Source: Camillea tinctor | Taxonomy: Eukaryota > Ascomycota > Sordariomycetes > Xylariales > Xylariaceae | DNA length: 64,000 nt | Direction: 5' to 3' | Assembly: GCA_022578605.1 (NCBI GenBank) | Contig: MU394074.1 | Location: 518,275 to 582,274 of the forward strand | Notes under the pieces: generated by a model | Told to the model about the DNA's origin: nothing | What the model saw: the letters and a program-made list of their open reading frames with translations, nothing else | The model's database searches: none | Translations under genes and position numbers: made by a program | Shown here: positions 53,701 to 64,000 of the stretch, piece by piece | Position numbering within the stretch: position 1 is the first letter of the stretch | Layout: each line of letters begins with the position of its first letter

Positions 53701-56065
53701 ACCTACCTATCTATTTACTCTCTCCCTTTGCTAAGATCATTATCACCTATCAAAAAGGTGTGGTATGCGTACGTGTGTGTATGCACCCAAGCATCGTTTT
53801 CACCTCTAGCAGGCAGACGGCATACATCATTTGACGTGTGCAAGTTTGTCTACTAATGTACACTGTATATTTACCTAGGTATTTACTCAGCCGAAGCTGA
53901 ATAACCTAGGCCTATGTCAGTGTCTAGAGAACCCGTTGCGATGGGTTCTTATGCTTACTATATCGTCATCTAGATGCAGATAGGCTATATAAGCAGATAT
54001 ATATGTGCGTGCGCATTTTCGTATTATCCCACACGTTGGCGCTGGGTTTGCGAAAAACGTCAACGAGCATAACCATATAAGTTGCATGCATATACGTGCC
54101 ACAGAGACTGCCGACATTGATATTCACGCAGAGCCTATCATACCAAAGCAGATCCTGGGCTGGGATTGAACGACGACATCCAGGCTGAGTCCGGTAAATG
54201 CAGTTTCAAGCAGCCTTTTCCCATCTTGACCTACCTACTTCTATGTAGGCACTTACATATGTAGGCAAGGCACATGCATATATTCCGTAAATACATGTAT
54301 TGTAGACACAGATATAGGACCAGATGCAACCCAACGGATGCGACCCAAGAAAAAAGAAGTACATAGTTCAACCTATCTCAGTCTTGAGGACTTTTAAGAG
54401 GTCCTACGAACTTTGGGGGCGTCTATGTAAGTAAAAGACTAACCGGGTACTTGCTACTACAAACAAGTCTCCAAAATGAAGCCTGGTCAAATCAATATTG
54501 CTTTTGCTCCAATATCGTTGTTTCATTCGTGGAACACAAGAGGTGATACGACAGATGAAATCGATAAGGTGCGTAACCTTTAAAGTATACAGGTACCTAC
54601 ACTACTACATTACGTAGTGTAGGTAGAGAGACCAGATATGATACATAACAATAGGTACGGGAGATGCCTAGGTAGAGAGATAGCGACCAATAAGAAACGT
54701 CAAGGCATGACTCACATCATTCATCAACTGACTGATTATCGCCTCCTTTTCCTCCAAGCCAGAGCTCCTTTAGGATTTATGCTTATCCCGGAAAGCGACA
54801 GAGAAAATAGCAGTGTACATATAGGTACAATAACTTGTCCTACTTAATCTCAGCGGGCAGATCTCAGCCCGAACAAACAGCAAAAAGGAAGAGCAAGAAG
54901 TCACCAAAGTTACCCACTATGCCACTCCAAGAATCTTGGCGGAAGCCCCGACGAAAAGGTGGCTGCATATTGTGCATATCATAGCAGGGGTTAGCATGGG
55001 ACGATCAGCCAATCATGCGTCGGATTCATCCAGCCTGAGAAGCTTCCGTCTGCACTGACCATCTGATCCTGAAGCTCGGTTCTCTTCTTGAAGGTTGAAA
55101 CTTGAAACTTGGACGAGCAGACGAGCTTGTGATAATCAAGAGACCCTTCGGAGATGAAACTTGACTGCATGAACGCTCTTGACATATCCTCCCAGAATAG
55201 GGTATATGATATTCCATACTGTCTCTCGTCTCTTTTTCCTTTTCTGCTCGTTAAAACAAATACAAAATGCGTGACTTATACGAAGTTGCCCGCGGTTAAT
55301 CCCGCTCGCTCTCCTGTTCTCCAATCATAAATAACACCACCTAAAAGTCTATCAACCATGCCATGCATCGTCTTCGGTGTAGTTGTAGTTAGTACTTTAG
55401 GTCTTATCATTTTATTTTTTTCTTCCTTCCTTTTTTTTTAACCGCGAACTTAAAAAAAAAACACCTAGATTTGCGACAGCTTGATTAGAATCAAAGCTTC
55501 GAATTCGGGAAAGCCCCCCCATATAATCAACTTAGTAGGTAGGTGGTACATATTGATAGCTCCTGAGGTATATATTATAAGTTCGTCCTTCGTGATCCAG
55601 GTCAATGTAAATGGCGCATTATACACGGAAAACCTTGGCTCCTTCTTAAGTACGTCCGGAAGGTAGGCAGTAAGGTAAACGATTAAATCCTAATGCGCTG
55701 GGATGACGCCTACCCGACTCGAGTGACGAAATTTGGTATGTAAATCCCCGGATTTTGAGCTAAGGTAAGGTACCTACATGTATATAGAGTACATAGCATG
55801 TAGGGGTACGGGAAGTATATGCGATAACGCGCTATCGATAAGATATGGCATATGCTATCATAATTTTCCCTGTTCCTCTAACCTAGATCTATACCTATTA
55901 CTATACTACCACTATCAATCTGACCCAAACCCAAACGTCAACCGAACCGCAAAGTCACTTCGCGGCCAATGGATATTGTCCTCAAATGAGACTTATACCG
56001 TAACTCCCGTGTCCACAGCCAAAGAACACACACAACCCCAGCGACGTAACTCACCAACCCGCACC
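50720..56065. other. 5.3-kb divergent intergenic region
   Basis: No supported gene between the divergent AHC1-like and Alba-like genes. A 179-codon minus-strand frame at 50909-51448 lies over the AHC1-like promoter, has no family signature and is probably fortuitous. Purine-rich stretches occur at about 51.9-52.3 and 52.5-52.6 kb, a 12-bp tandem repeat at 53268, and ACCTAGGT palindromes at 53628 and 53873. The length would allow a non-coding transcript or an unrecognised small gene. Confidence 0.5.
53268..53303 (+). repeat. Three tandem copies of a 12-bp unit
   Basis: Three consecutive units of GTTGACAACCTA; the first differs by one base (GTTGACAATCTA). They lie in intergenic DNA. Translated on the minus strand they give a Leu-Ser-Thr-Arg repeat in a short frame that is unlikely to be a gene. 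Confidence 0.85.
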
Positions 56066-56764
56066 ATGCCCGCCCACCTCGCAACCCGCGACCCGCGCCC
56101 TCCGCCCTCCCCTCCAGCCACGAAGCGCAAGCGCACCGACTCGGACTCCCCCGTCCCCGTGCCCAGCAGCAAGAAGCCCTGTCTCGATGTGAGCCTGCGC
56201 CTGCCGTCCAGCCTGGAGACCAAGTACGACATCCAGGTGCAATCGGTGCTGTCCTCGTCGAAGATGCAGCAGCGGGTGTCCGCGGTGCTGCGGCACCTGT
56301 CCCCCGCCGCCGACGGGGTGAAGACGCGGTTATCGGTCCTGCGCGCGCGCGCGCCCGACGCCGGGAAACTAGTTTCGATCGCGGAGATCGCGAAGCGCGA
56401 GCTGGCTGTGGGGGAGGGGGGAGGAGGAGGGGGGCGCTGGTACCAGTACGTGGCGCTGGGGGAGGAGAAGCAGGAGAGGGCTCGCGACGAGGTGGTTGAG
56501 GAGACTGTGCTGGGGGGCCCGAATAAGGCGCGGGGCCGCAGTAGCAGAGGAGATAAAGTTGAGGAGGAAGAAGAGGAAGAGGAAGAGGACGACGATTTCG
56601 AGGTCATGAAGACGCCTCTCGAGAGGGCGATCGAGGGCAAGCCGTTGGTGAGAGCGGTGCCCGTGTTGAATCTGTTCCTCGCGAGGGTTTCGGTTGAGGA
56701 GTTGAAGAAGCGATACGGGGAGCAGACGAATGACCCTCCGACGTCTGAAAACAAACGGAAATAA
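56066..56764 (+). CDS. Alba-like nucleic-acid-binding protein
   Basis: A single exon of 232 residues. The ATG at 56066 has a strong CACC context; the longer open frame upstream reads into AT-rich non-coding DNA. After a Pro-rich basic N-terminus (KRKR, SKKP) comes an Alba-type fold (about 50-135): a YDIQVQSVLSSSKMQQRVSA helix, then LSVLRARAPDAGKLVSIAEI, KREL and RWYQYVAL. Alba-like proteins bind RNA or DNA; eukaryotic members are often RNase P/MRP subunits (Rpp25/Pop6 type) or translation-related, and I cannot choose between these. The fold is interrupted by a Gly run (GEGGGGGG). Next come an acidic stretch of Glu and Asp (about 180-195) and a C-terminal segment with LERAIEGKPLVRAVPVLNLFLARV. 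The coding sequence is very GC-rich and includes a (CG)n run near 56343. Moderately sure of the fold, unsure of the function. Confidence 0.6.
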   Translation: MPAHLATRDPRPPPSPPATKRKRTDSDSPVPVPSSKKPCLDVSLRLPSSLETKYDIQVQSVLSSSKMQQRVSAVLRHLSPAADGVKTRLSVLRARAPDAGKLVSIAEIAKRELAVGEGGGGGGRWYQYVALGEEKQERARDEVVEETVLGGPNKARGRSSRGDKVEEEEEEEEEDDDFEVMKTPLERAIEGKPLVRAVPVLNLFLARVSVEELKKRYGEQTNDPPTSENKRK

Positions 56765-57414
56765 CGGGATACCCAAACAATACAACATAACGCCAAGGAG
56801 CGATGGGATAGCTAGAGCAGAGAGGTCTCTTACGATATTCACGTTCTAATGCGATAAGATTTTGTGGGCTGTTTATTTAGGAGTCTTGTTGGTTAGGTGT
56901 ATTTCTACAACACACACAGGAATATTTGGCGCAACCTAGGTTCAGAGAGGGGTATACAAATGAGCTCAGAATGCTGCCGTGGCTAGTAAACAGGTCTCGG
57001 AATACATGGTATGTAGCGGTGCTTCCTAGTAAATTACAATGATACCCATTACCGATGCCGCAACAAGAGCGCCTACCGAACAAGTGATGCCGTTCCAAGT
57101 ATGATGCAATGCCATATATACAACCTTTCCCTTCTCATTTTCTTCTCTTACCTCCTCCTCTTCCTCAACTGACCTAGTAAGCACAATCTTTGTACAATTT
57201 GTCTCCCCTCAGGTCTCTCAGATCTCTCTTTCCCAGTCTATTCATTCTCGTTGTTCGACCAAGTAGCAATAACTCGCGCGTCTTCCAATCTTAGCGAGCG
57301 TCCCGTTTCGTCCTCGTATCTTTTTCACAAGCTTTAAGATGTCTCATCTCGGCCACCGAAGCATATATTCCATACAACTTAAAAAAAAAAAAAAATCCTA
57401 TTTGTTGGCTTTTC
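56765..57414. other. 650-base convergent intergenic region
   Basis: Separates the stops of the Alba-like and vtc1 genes and should hold both 3' untranslated regions. It contains one ACCTAGGT palindrome at 56934 and an A-rich run just before the vtc1 stop. No gene seen. Confidence 0.6.
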
Positions 57415-57997
57415 CTAGTGCTTCTTTCCGCCCTCAGAGCCCGAGTACGATATGCGCAGGACAAAGTTGACAACGACGGCCAGCAGCAGGATGATGGCCA
57501 GTAGGGTAGGGCCGAAGCGGTCGTCGAAGCCGGCCTGGCCCCTCACGCGTATCGACTTGGCCCGCCAGTGGTAGGTGATCAGGGCGTATATCATGGTCAG
57601 CATGGCCACGCCGGTGAACAGGAAGGCCGAGATGAAGGCCGGGCGGTCACCGAAGTTCAGCATGCCGATGGCCAGGGCGCCGAGAATGACGGTGAAGTTG
57701 AGCCATGAGAGGAAGGTTCGCTCGTTGGCGAAGAAGACCTTGGGCTCGACCCGGGTAGGCAGGGCTATCCGCTTGCCTGTGTAGAGAAAGAAAACATCGT
57801 CGCGTTAGTTATCATCTTTTGAGGTTTCGTTTCGTCTCCGGTGGGAGGAAGGCTATTATTATGTCATTGCTAAAGCGTAGAGACGAGGAGCAATATTTCT
57901 TTTGTTGTTTTGTTCTTTTTTCTTTCCTTTTCCTATCCTTTTTTTCTTCTTCTGCTTACGTACCAGGGGCGGTTTGGAGAAGTGGCTGGCTCGACAT
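57415..57997 (-). CDS. vtc1: Vacuolar transporter chaperone subunit 1 (Vtc1)
   Basis: Two exons on the minus strand, 57997-57964 and 57776-57415, give 131 residues (yeast Vtc1 has 129). Vtc1 is the small membrane subunit of the VTC complex, which makes polyphosphate from ATP and moves it into the vacuole; it also affects proton pumping and vacuole fusion. The first exon gives only a short leader, [12 protein letters not shown], with its last Gly codon split by the intron. The second begins [20 protein letters not shown], followed by [18 protein letters not shown], the most conserved part of the family. Three transmembrane helices lie at about 34-52, 62-81 and 103-121, and the C-terminus is short and basic (GGKKH). 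The 187-base intron has a GTACGT donor. It diverges from the dynein light-chain gene 1.15 kb away. Intact. Confidence 0.95.
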
Positions 57998-59147
57998 TCT
58001 GAGCAATTGAATCTAGACAAGGCAAACAAGAGACGAGGATAACCGTGAAGGATCGAGATGATTGGATTCGTTAACCTGCCAAGCTAAGGTATGCGGCCAA
58101 TCAATTGTACGCAGGCGTCGGGCGGATGCTGCTAGTGATGTGCGTACGAATGATGAAATAGGGAGGGATTGTAAGCAATAAGAAGCGTGATAATGTTTTT
58201 GTTTTTTTATTATTATTCTCTCCTGGGAGGGGGATTGAATTGACAACAAAAAAGATGTTAGAAATTGGGAGGAATACGATATTCAAGCGGAGAAAAAAGA
58301 AAAAAAAGTAAAAGCAAAAGAAAGGTAGTAGACCAATCAACGCCGGGGTATGAGACACAAGAGAATTTTATTCACTATAAAACAAAGTCACGATGACGGT
58401 GGAAAAGGATAAGGTAGTGTAGCTTCCCTTAGTTTATTTACCAATTGAGACTTGCACGGGCAAGAAGAGGGGGCTAGAGCGTAATGGTAGGTAGAGATAC
58501 TATGTAACCTAGGTAGGTACGAAGCAGAGCACATACAATACAGGAGTTCAGGTAGCCCCACGTGGGAAGGTTCTGGGCTCTCAATGGCCAGGCAATGACC
58601 AGACTACCCTTTCTATGACCCAAACAGCCAAGCTCTCACGTGCTTCATTTATATGCTATTCCCCGCGAAATGTTTCACAACCCCGTTAAGAACATAACCT
58701 CGAACAAAAAAGAGAGAGATTAGAAAGAGATTACCTAGGTAGGCATTACGTACATGTTTTATGGATACCTGGATATTGGAACATTACATAACAACTCCAA
58801 ACAACCCCCAAACCCGCCAAATCGGTTTATCGCAAAAAGAAGGCTGAACCCAATCTTTCACACAAGCAAGGCTACCAATACCAAAATATCAAGATCAACG
58901 CTGTGCAATAACAAGTTGGACAGTAAACACCTTATCAACCCAATTACCCATTACTTAGTCCTCATTTTTGTTATTACAGAATTACCCCAGAAAAAGAAGG
59001 CAAACCAATATCATTGCACCATTCTAGACTAGACTTGGCTTGACTTGACTTCTTTATTTATTTTTATTTTTATTTTCATTTTTTCTTCTTTTGGCTTCTC
59101 TTCCCTCTTTGCGATCTTCTTGCCGCTATTCCATCGTCTCTCTCAAG
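57998..59147. other. 1.15-kb divergent promoter region
   Basis: Lies between the vtc1 and dynein light-chain start codons and should contain both promoters. It has ACCTAGGT palindromes at 58507 and 58733 and a T-rich tract directly upstream of the light-chain leader (about 59053-59090). No gene seen. Confidence 0.6.
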
Positions 59148-59949
59148 ATGGCCTCGCAAACCAACGCTGTACGAAACTCATCAGGGTCATTCCCAGTCAC
59201 TTCTTTTTCCTGCCCAACCTTACCTGTATGTCATGCGCTGACGAGCTTAACTTTGGTATAGCCGATCAATCCAACCAGATTGAGGCAAATTGCTATGGAT
59301 GTACGTTCCTTGTCCCGACCACGACCGCGATTACCACTGCATCTCCCCCCCCTCTCCCCTTACGAAACTCCTCGGATATACGATCTTCGATAAACTAAAC
59401 AAATATGAATTACTATATATAGGCTTGCCATGCCGCCATTGGTAGCGCCGAGTACTACGAGCATTCCAAAGTCGAGGGTTGGAACTCCACCATTATTGTA
59501 CGTCTGATCTCCATATTCTCGCCTTCTCTCTCCCTTGCCGAGAAATGAAATCCCCACTAACCTCTATCCCTCACCTCTTCCCTTTGGTTTAGAACTCGAT
59601 CCTCCGCGCCCTGATATCCGAGTCCACTCCATCCGGCTCGCCGAACCCGGCGCACAAGTACGTAGTCAACAGCACCATCGTACAGCACCTGGTGCCGACC
59701 TCGGCCCTCAACAAGCCCAAGGGTGGGGCCGAGGCGCGCGCCGACGAGCCGCGCATCAGCACCAGCAACGACGCCGCGAACCCCGCCACCGGCACCGACG
59801 GCAAGCCCCACGTCGGCCGACGCGGCATGCACTCCGCCACCCAGGCCTTCTGGAACGAGAAGACGGACGGCATGTGGAGCTTCAAGTACGACGGCGGCGA
59901 GGGGAAAGGTATGGATGTCGTTATCAGCGTCATCTGGATCGGCATATAA
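59148..59949 (+). CDS. Tctex-1 family dynein light chain
   Basis: Exons join(59148..59168,59262..59300,59423..59497,59593..59949) give 163 residues, all introns in phase 0. Tctex-1 (DYNLT) light chains dimerise on the dynein intermediate chain and help attach cargo. After the tiny first exon (MASQTNA) come PINPTRLRQIAMD and ACHAAIGSAEYYEHSKV, the helical part. NSTIINSILRAL and YVVNSTIVQHL follow, and the protein ends with a beta-rich segment, DGMWSFKYDGGEGKGMDV to WIGI, which is the family signature. Residues about 92-130 form an Ala/Asn/Gly-rich insert between the conserved strands, a loop often expanded in filamentous fungi. The ATG has a good context, and the first intron has a CTTAAC-like branch site. 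The fourth exon is clearly GC-richer than the flanks. Intact. Confidence 0.9.
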
Positions 59950-61100
59950 AAAAAAGAGCCAGAGCAGGAAGAAGAAAAACAAAACAAAACGAACAAGAAA
60001 AGGAGAGAAATTACAAAATCTTTTGCCTATCTATCTATCTAACTAACCAACCCCTTAATCGTTTTTCCAAGCCGCCCTCCCTCCCGTGCCTTGCTTAGGT
60101 ACTTTTCACCTACCCACTTACTATACTGTTAATGGTAAAACATATTCACGACATGGACAAGAAAATCACAAGGAGATACAGGTATGTGGAGTGATACCGT
60201 GGAACATGTCCGTAAAATAAGAAGAAAAAGGAGGGAGAAAGAAAGACACAGGCAAAGAGTAGATCCGGATACACAAACTGACAGCAGTGTCTACTAAGTT
60301 TCGAAGCTAGAGGAAAGAGACAGAGGGGACCATTAAAAAGGTTGGATTGAATGGGTGGGAGATGGGAAAGGAGGAAAGGGGGGATAGGGGGAGACGGTAA
60401 TAGGGAAGGGGTAGGCTTGGATGGATGGGTGGATGGGTGGAAATCTATCGTGTTTGTACATCACGCGTTACAACAAGCGGAGCCTTGTGTCTATGTACGT
60501 ATACGTGTATATACGTGTTAGAGTTCCTATATTAATTTTTGTTTTGGTTTTCGAAACCATCTCTTGCTACTATCGTTATTATCGAGTCTAGTTGGGCGAT
60601 AAAGGGAGGGAGAATAGGGGAGAAAAATAAGAAAGGGCTAAATTTGATAAGGTAACCTAATATACTAGATCACTTGTCTATCTGCTTGTTTTTTTTTGTA
60701 TTGCTGGTCTTAGAGGTGGTTATTAAAAAGTGTGCTTTTATATACGTACATATAACCTATATATAGATACCTAGGTATATATCTGTATGTATGTGGAGTA
60801 TAAAGGTGTGACATGGTCAGTGTACATGAGAAACAGTGAGAAGATAATAGCAGAAATAAGGCATAGTCTGAGGAACCTGTGACTGTATATTGTAGGTTCT
60901 CCTTAACTCTACCTTCGTGCTCGGTTCTGGTTGTCCTTGAATATTGCTGGTGTGTTTATGAGCTACGCCGAACCTAATGGAGATATCAAGACCAGCGGCC
61001 ACGAGCTCGCGCAATGTAAACTGTATAGGTTATACGCTTCTTCCAACCCTACCCGTAAAGAGATATCTGTAAATAAGTGCCTAGTAAGTTGATAACTAAA
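59950..61100. other. Intergenic region between the light-chain gene and the AT-rich block
   Basis: No supported gene. It includes the 3' end of the dynein light-chain transcript, a purine-rich stretch near 60.2-60.45 kb and an ACCTAGGT palindrome at 60769. A 65-codon minus-strand frame near 60817-61014 has a protein-like start but no ATG-led homologue that I recognise. Confidence 0.5.
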
Positions 61101-61752
61101 GATATTTATTTGTGTTAGGTAAAGTGTTATACCACACTATATAATATAAGTCTTAGCACTGTTTTAGCACTGTACGTATTATAAAAGTTTAACTTTTAAG
61201 ATTTTAAGATTTTAAAAACTTAATACATTATTTTACTTTTTATTATAATAACCGTTACATTTAGTAGCATTTTTTTGTTACTTTTTTTTTTTATTTTTTT
61301 TTATTTTAAAGCTAAAAGTTTTAGCCGCTTAATAGCAGTTTAAATTTTTATGCTTATATTATAAAATTTTACTTTTTTTAAAACTAAAAATTTTATATTT
61401 ACTAATTTCGAAAAATTTTAGCTTTAAATTTTATAAAACTATAAAAACTACTTTTTAAAACTTACATTTTTAAAACTTATTTTTTTAAAACTTACTTTTT
61501 TAAAAATTGCTTCTTTAAAACTTTTTTAAAATTTAAATTCTTTACAATATAGTTTTTTTAATCTTTAATTTTTTTACAAAATGCTTAATTTTTTTTTATA
61601 ATAATTAATATTAATACTTTATTATTAATAATATATTAAGTAATTTTAAACTTAAAAAAAAAGTGCTTTATTAAAGTTACAAAATTTTAGCTACTATATT
61701 AATGGTTGCATAACAAGGATAAGAAGTTACAATGTACCCCGCACATAAATAA

Positions 61753-61772
61753 GTTGCGCTTTTTTGCGCAAC
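61753..61772. repeat. GC-rich hairpin within the AT-rich block
   Basis: GTTGCGC (61753-61759) and GCGCAAC (61766-61772) form a perfect 7-bp stem around six T. It lies beside a TACCCCGCAC segment at about 61735, so a 50-base island of ordinary composition stands in an otherwise C/G-depleted block. It may be a surviving transposon terminal sequence. Confidence 0.5.
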
Positions 61773-63208
61773 CTTAATTAAATAGTTTCTTTTTTAAATA
61801 TAAATATACAACTGTTTTTTACAACTTGTTATTTTTATTTTTTTTAATATATATACTTATTAACATTAATTAGTATTGCTAAATATATAGCAACATAGAT
61901 TTGCAAAGTAAAAGTTTTTTTAAATACTTTATATTTTTGTTTAAAGGCATAGCAATTTAAAGTAAATATAAAAAATTATTATTAATATTTTATACTTTTA
62001 TTTAAAAGCATAGTAAAACAAAATACGGCAATAGCAATATTAGCATTTTTTTTATTTTATTTATGTTAAACAAATAAGCTTTTTAAACATTTCGTTTTGC
62101 AACATATAACCTATATTTTTTTTTTTTTAAAAATAACGATTTATATTACTTTTATTTTTAATACTATTACTATTTATAATATTAAGTAACGGTTAACTAA
62201 GTTCTTTAACTTAAAAAACTTAATAATAATAATAATAGTAGTTTTAAAAAAAATAATAAAGACTTATTAAAAATAATAATGTTATAGCTTTAAAAAATTT
62301 AAACTAATTATAAAAATTTATAATACTGCTACTTGTAGTAAATAAAAGCATTTTTTAAATATTTAATTTTTAAATATTAAAATAAAAAACTTTTAATTAC
62401 ATAATTAACACATTATAATAAAAAGCAATATAAGCGCTAATTTTTATACGAAATATTAAAAATAACAACTTTTATTTAATAGCTTTTATATTAAAAAAAG
62501 CGTTAATAAAATATTAAAAACGCTTTAAAAAATTTAAATAAGTAAACTTTAAGCGCATACTTAAGTAATTTTAGTTTGCATTTTATATAGCTATAATAAA
62601 ATAAAGTATTTATGTTTGTAAAATTAATAAAAATTACGTAGTATATTTTAATTTATTAACAAATTAAGAATTTTTATTAATATTACTTTAATATAAAAAA
62701 AACTTATATAAAATTAAAAAAAAATAGCTTTATTAGTTAACATAAAAAATAACTATTTTTAAGTTATATAAAAAAAAAGAAAAATAGCTTTATAATTTTG
62801 TTTTTTTTTTTTAACTTTATTAAATAATACGTTTTAACTTAAAAATTTTAATATATAATTTTAAGCTAATATTTCGAATTTTTATAAAAATAATTATGTT
62901 AAATTACTTATTATTAATAAAAAAGTAAGATTACGACTTTAAAACAATTAATTTATTTATAGTAATTTTTTTACTTAACTTTTAATATTAAGCGTAATAA
63001 ACTTTAAAACTATTAAATAATTGTACTATTTATAATTTTTTTATAATATATATAGCAATATTTTTTATGCTATTAAATTTTTTAACTTTGCTACTTAAAT
63101 ATATTTCTTTTATTTCTTTTTTTTTACTTTTTTAAATAATTATTAAGTTAAGCAATATAATTTATATAAAATATTTTTTATATTAAAAAAATTTTAATAT
63201 AAGCAATA

Positions 63209-63209
<1 letters not shown>

Positions 63210-63235
<26 letters not shown>
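63210..63235 (+). repeat. T26 homopolymer
   Basis: Twenty-six consecutive T inside the AT-rich block; the exact length may be uncertain. Confidence 0.85.
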
Positions 63236-63240
<5 letters not shown>

Positions 63241-64000
63241 TATATTAAAAAATATACTTTTAAGTACAATTTTGTTTATAATATTAAAATACCACGTTAA
63301 TAAACCGCGCTTTTTTAATATTTTTTTTTTGTATTTGCACTTTATTAAATTTTAGCATATTTATAATTATACCTACTTATAAAAAGTAATTAAAGTTAAA
63401 AAAGCGCTATATTTTTAAATATATAACTATTATACTTGTATATTTCTTTAAAATAAAAATATTTTTAAAGCTTTTTATATTAACTACTTTTTTTAAGCTA
63501 TTTAAACGTAAAGTAAAGGCTTATATAAAACTTTAAAAGTTATAGTTTTTTTTTTTTAATAAGTTAATCGCTTATTTTTAAAAGTAATAAATATAAGTAA
63601 GCATATATATTAATTAAAAATTAAAAAAAGCAATTTTATTATATAATTCTACTAGAAAAAGTTGCAAATAACATATGCTTTTTTACGATTATTAAGCAAT
63701 TTAAAAAAGTATAAAATAAAAAAAATAACTATATTAAAAAAGCATATAATATTTTTAAAAATAAGTTTAAGTTTTTTTTAAATATATACTATATAATTAA
63801 AATTAAATAAAGTTAATTTTATGCTATATTTTTAATAATTTTAATAAATAAAGCAATAATGTATTTTTTTTACAATATATTAAAATATTAGTGCTTTATT
63901 AATATATATTTTGCAATAAAATGCTATTTTAATATAAAATAAAATAAAGTATAATATTATTATAATTAAATAGCAACTACATTTTTTAATATAAAAGCAA

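Larger units (their letters stand above)
61100..64000. other. Extremely AT-rich block (RIP-like isochore)
   Basis: From about 61.1 kb to the end G+C collapses; two hand-counted lines (62461-62520 and 63001-63060) hold 7 and 6 G or C out of 60. TpA is very frequent, CpA and TpG are scarce, and remaining C and G are often in GC, AC or CT steps, as expected after C-to-T mutation of CpA by RIP. No open frame of useful length exists. Long A and T runs occur, including T26 at 63210. The block is probably degraded transposon sequence or pericentromeric heterochromatin; mitochondrial insertion is less likely because no mitochondrial genes can be recognised. Confidence 0.8.

Noticed and set aside
54140..54190. 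tRNA-like B box (GTTCAATCC) on the minus strand
   Set aside because: The T-stem does not pair and no matching A box or acceptor stem could be found upstream.
55993..56796. 267-codon open frame on the minus strand
   Set aside because: It is the antisense of the Alba-like gene; the GC-rich coding sequence keeps the opposite strand open, and the product is a low-complexity Ser/Arg-rich chain.
61100..64000. Telomere or mitochondrial DNA at the right end
   Set aside because: No TTAGGG arrays and no recognisable mitochondrial gene; a nuclear RIP-like block explains the composition better.

Overview
The window looks like nuclear DNA of a filamentous ascomycete (Pezizomycotina, probably Sordariomycetes or close to it). 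The genes carry short GT..AG introns (mostly 50-190 bp), several with CTAAC/CTGAT-type branch sites. The gene families present (Zn2Cys6 regulator, QutR-type quinate repressor, ferric reductase, C2-WW-HECT ligase, AHC1-like protein) are typical of that group. The last 3 kb is extremely AT-rich, like a RIP-mutated isochore. Ten protein-coding genes are supported. For the spliced genes I built exon joins by hand so that frame and family motifs agree; none was checked against RNA.

Left part (1-37.5 kb) is gene-poor, with four genes separated by 5-11 kb of sequence without credible coding content: a ferric/cupric reductase of the FRE family (1551-3500, +), a Zn2Cys6 transcription factor (12434-15385, -), a quinate-repressor-like protein with DHQase and SDH-like domains (26630-28894, -) and a small secreted cysteine-rich protein (34069-34386, -). 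An assembly gap of 10 N sits at 24065, flanked by a G run, a C run and two diverged copies of one short sequence.

Right part (37.5-61 kb) is denser and holds conserved housekeeping genes: a nuclear poly(A)-binding RRM/RGG protein like Pab2 (38294-39121, +), the Rsp5/HulA HECT ubiquitin ligase (43336-46370, +), an AHC1-like ADA acetyltransferase-complex protein (48677-50719, -), an Alba-like nucleic-acid-binding protein (56066-56764, +), the polyphosphate polymerase subunit Vtc1 (57415-57997, -) and a Tctex-1-type dynein light chain (59148-59949, +). The intergenic DNA here differs from the left half: it is rich in polypurine/polypyrimidine tracts, homopolymers and microsatellites, and carries at least 11 copies of the palindrome ACCTAGGT, which I did not see in the left 37 kb.

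From about 61.1 kb to the end the sequence drops to roughly 10-13% G+C in hand-counted lines, with no usable reading frames. This fits a RIP-degraded transposon block or heterochromatic isochore bordering the housekeeping block. The genes do not form a metabolic cluster. I found no CRISPR array, rRNA or confident tRNA, and no clear new multi-gene system. The most worthwhile leads are the two-compartment structure with its palindrome, the architecture of the quinate-repressor-like protein, the duplicated cysteine module of the secreted protein, and the HECT gene whose last intron splits the catalytic cysteine codon.
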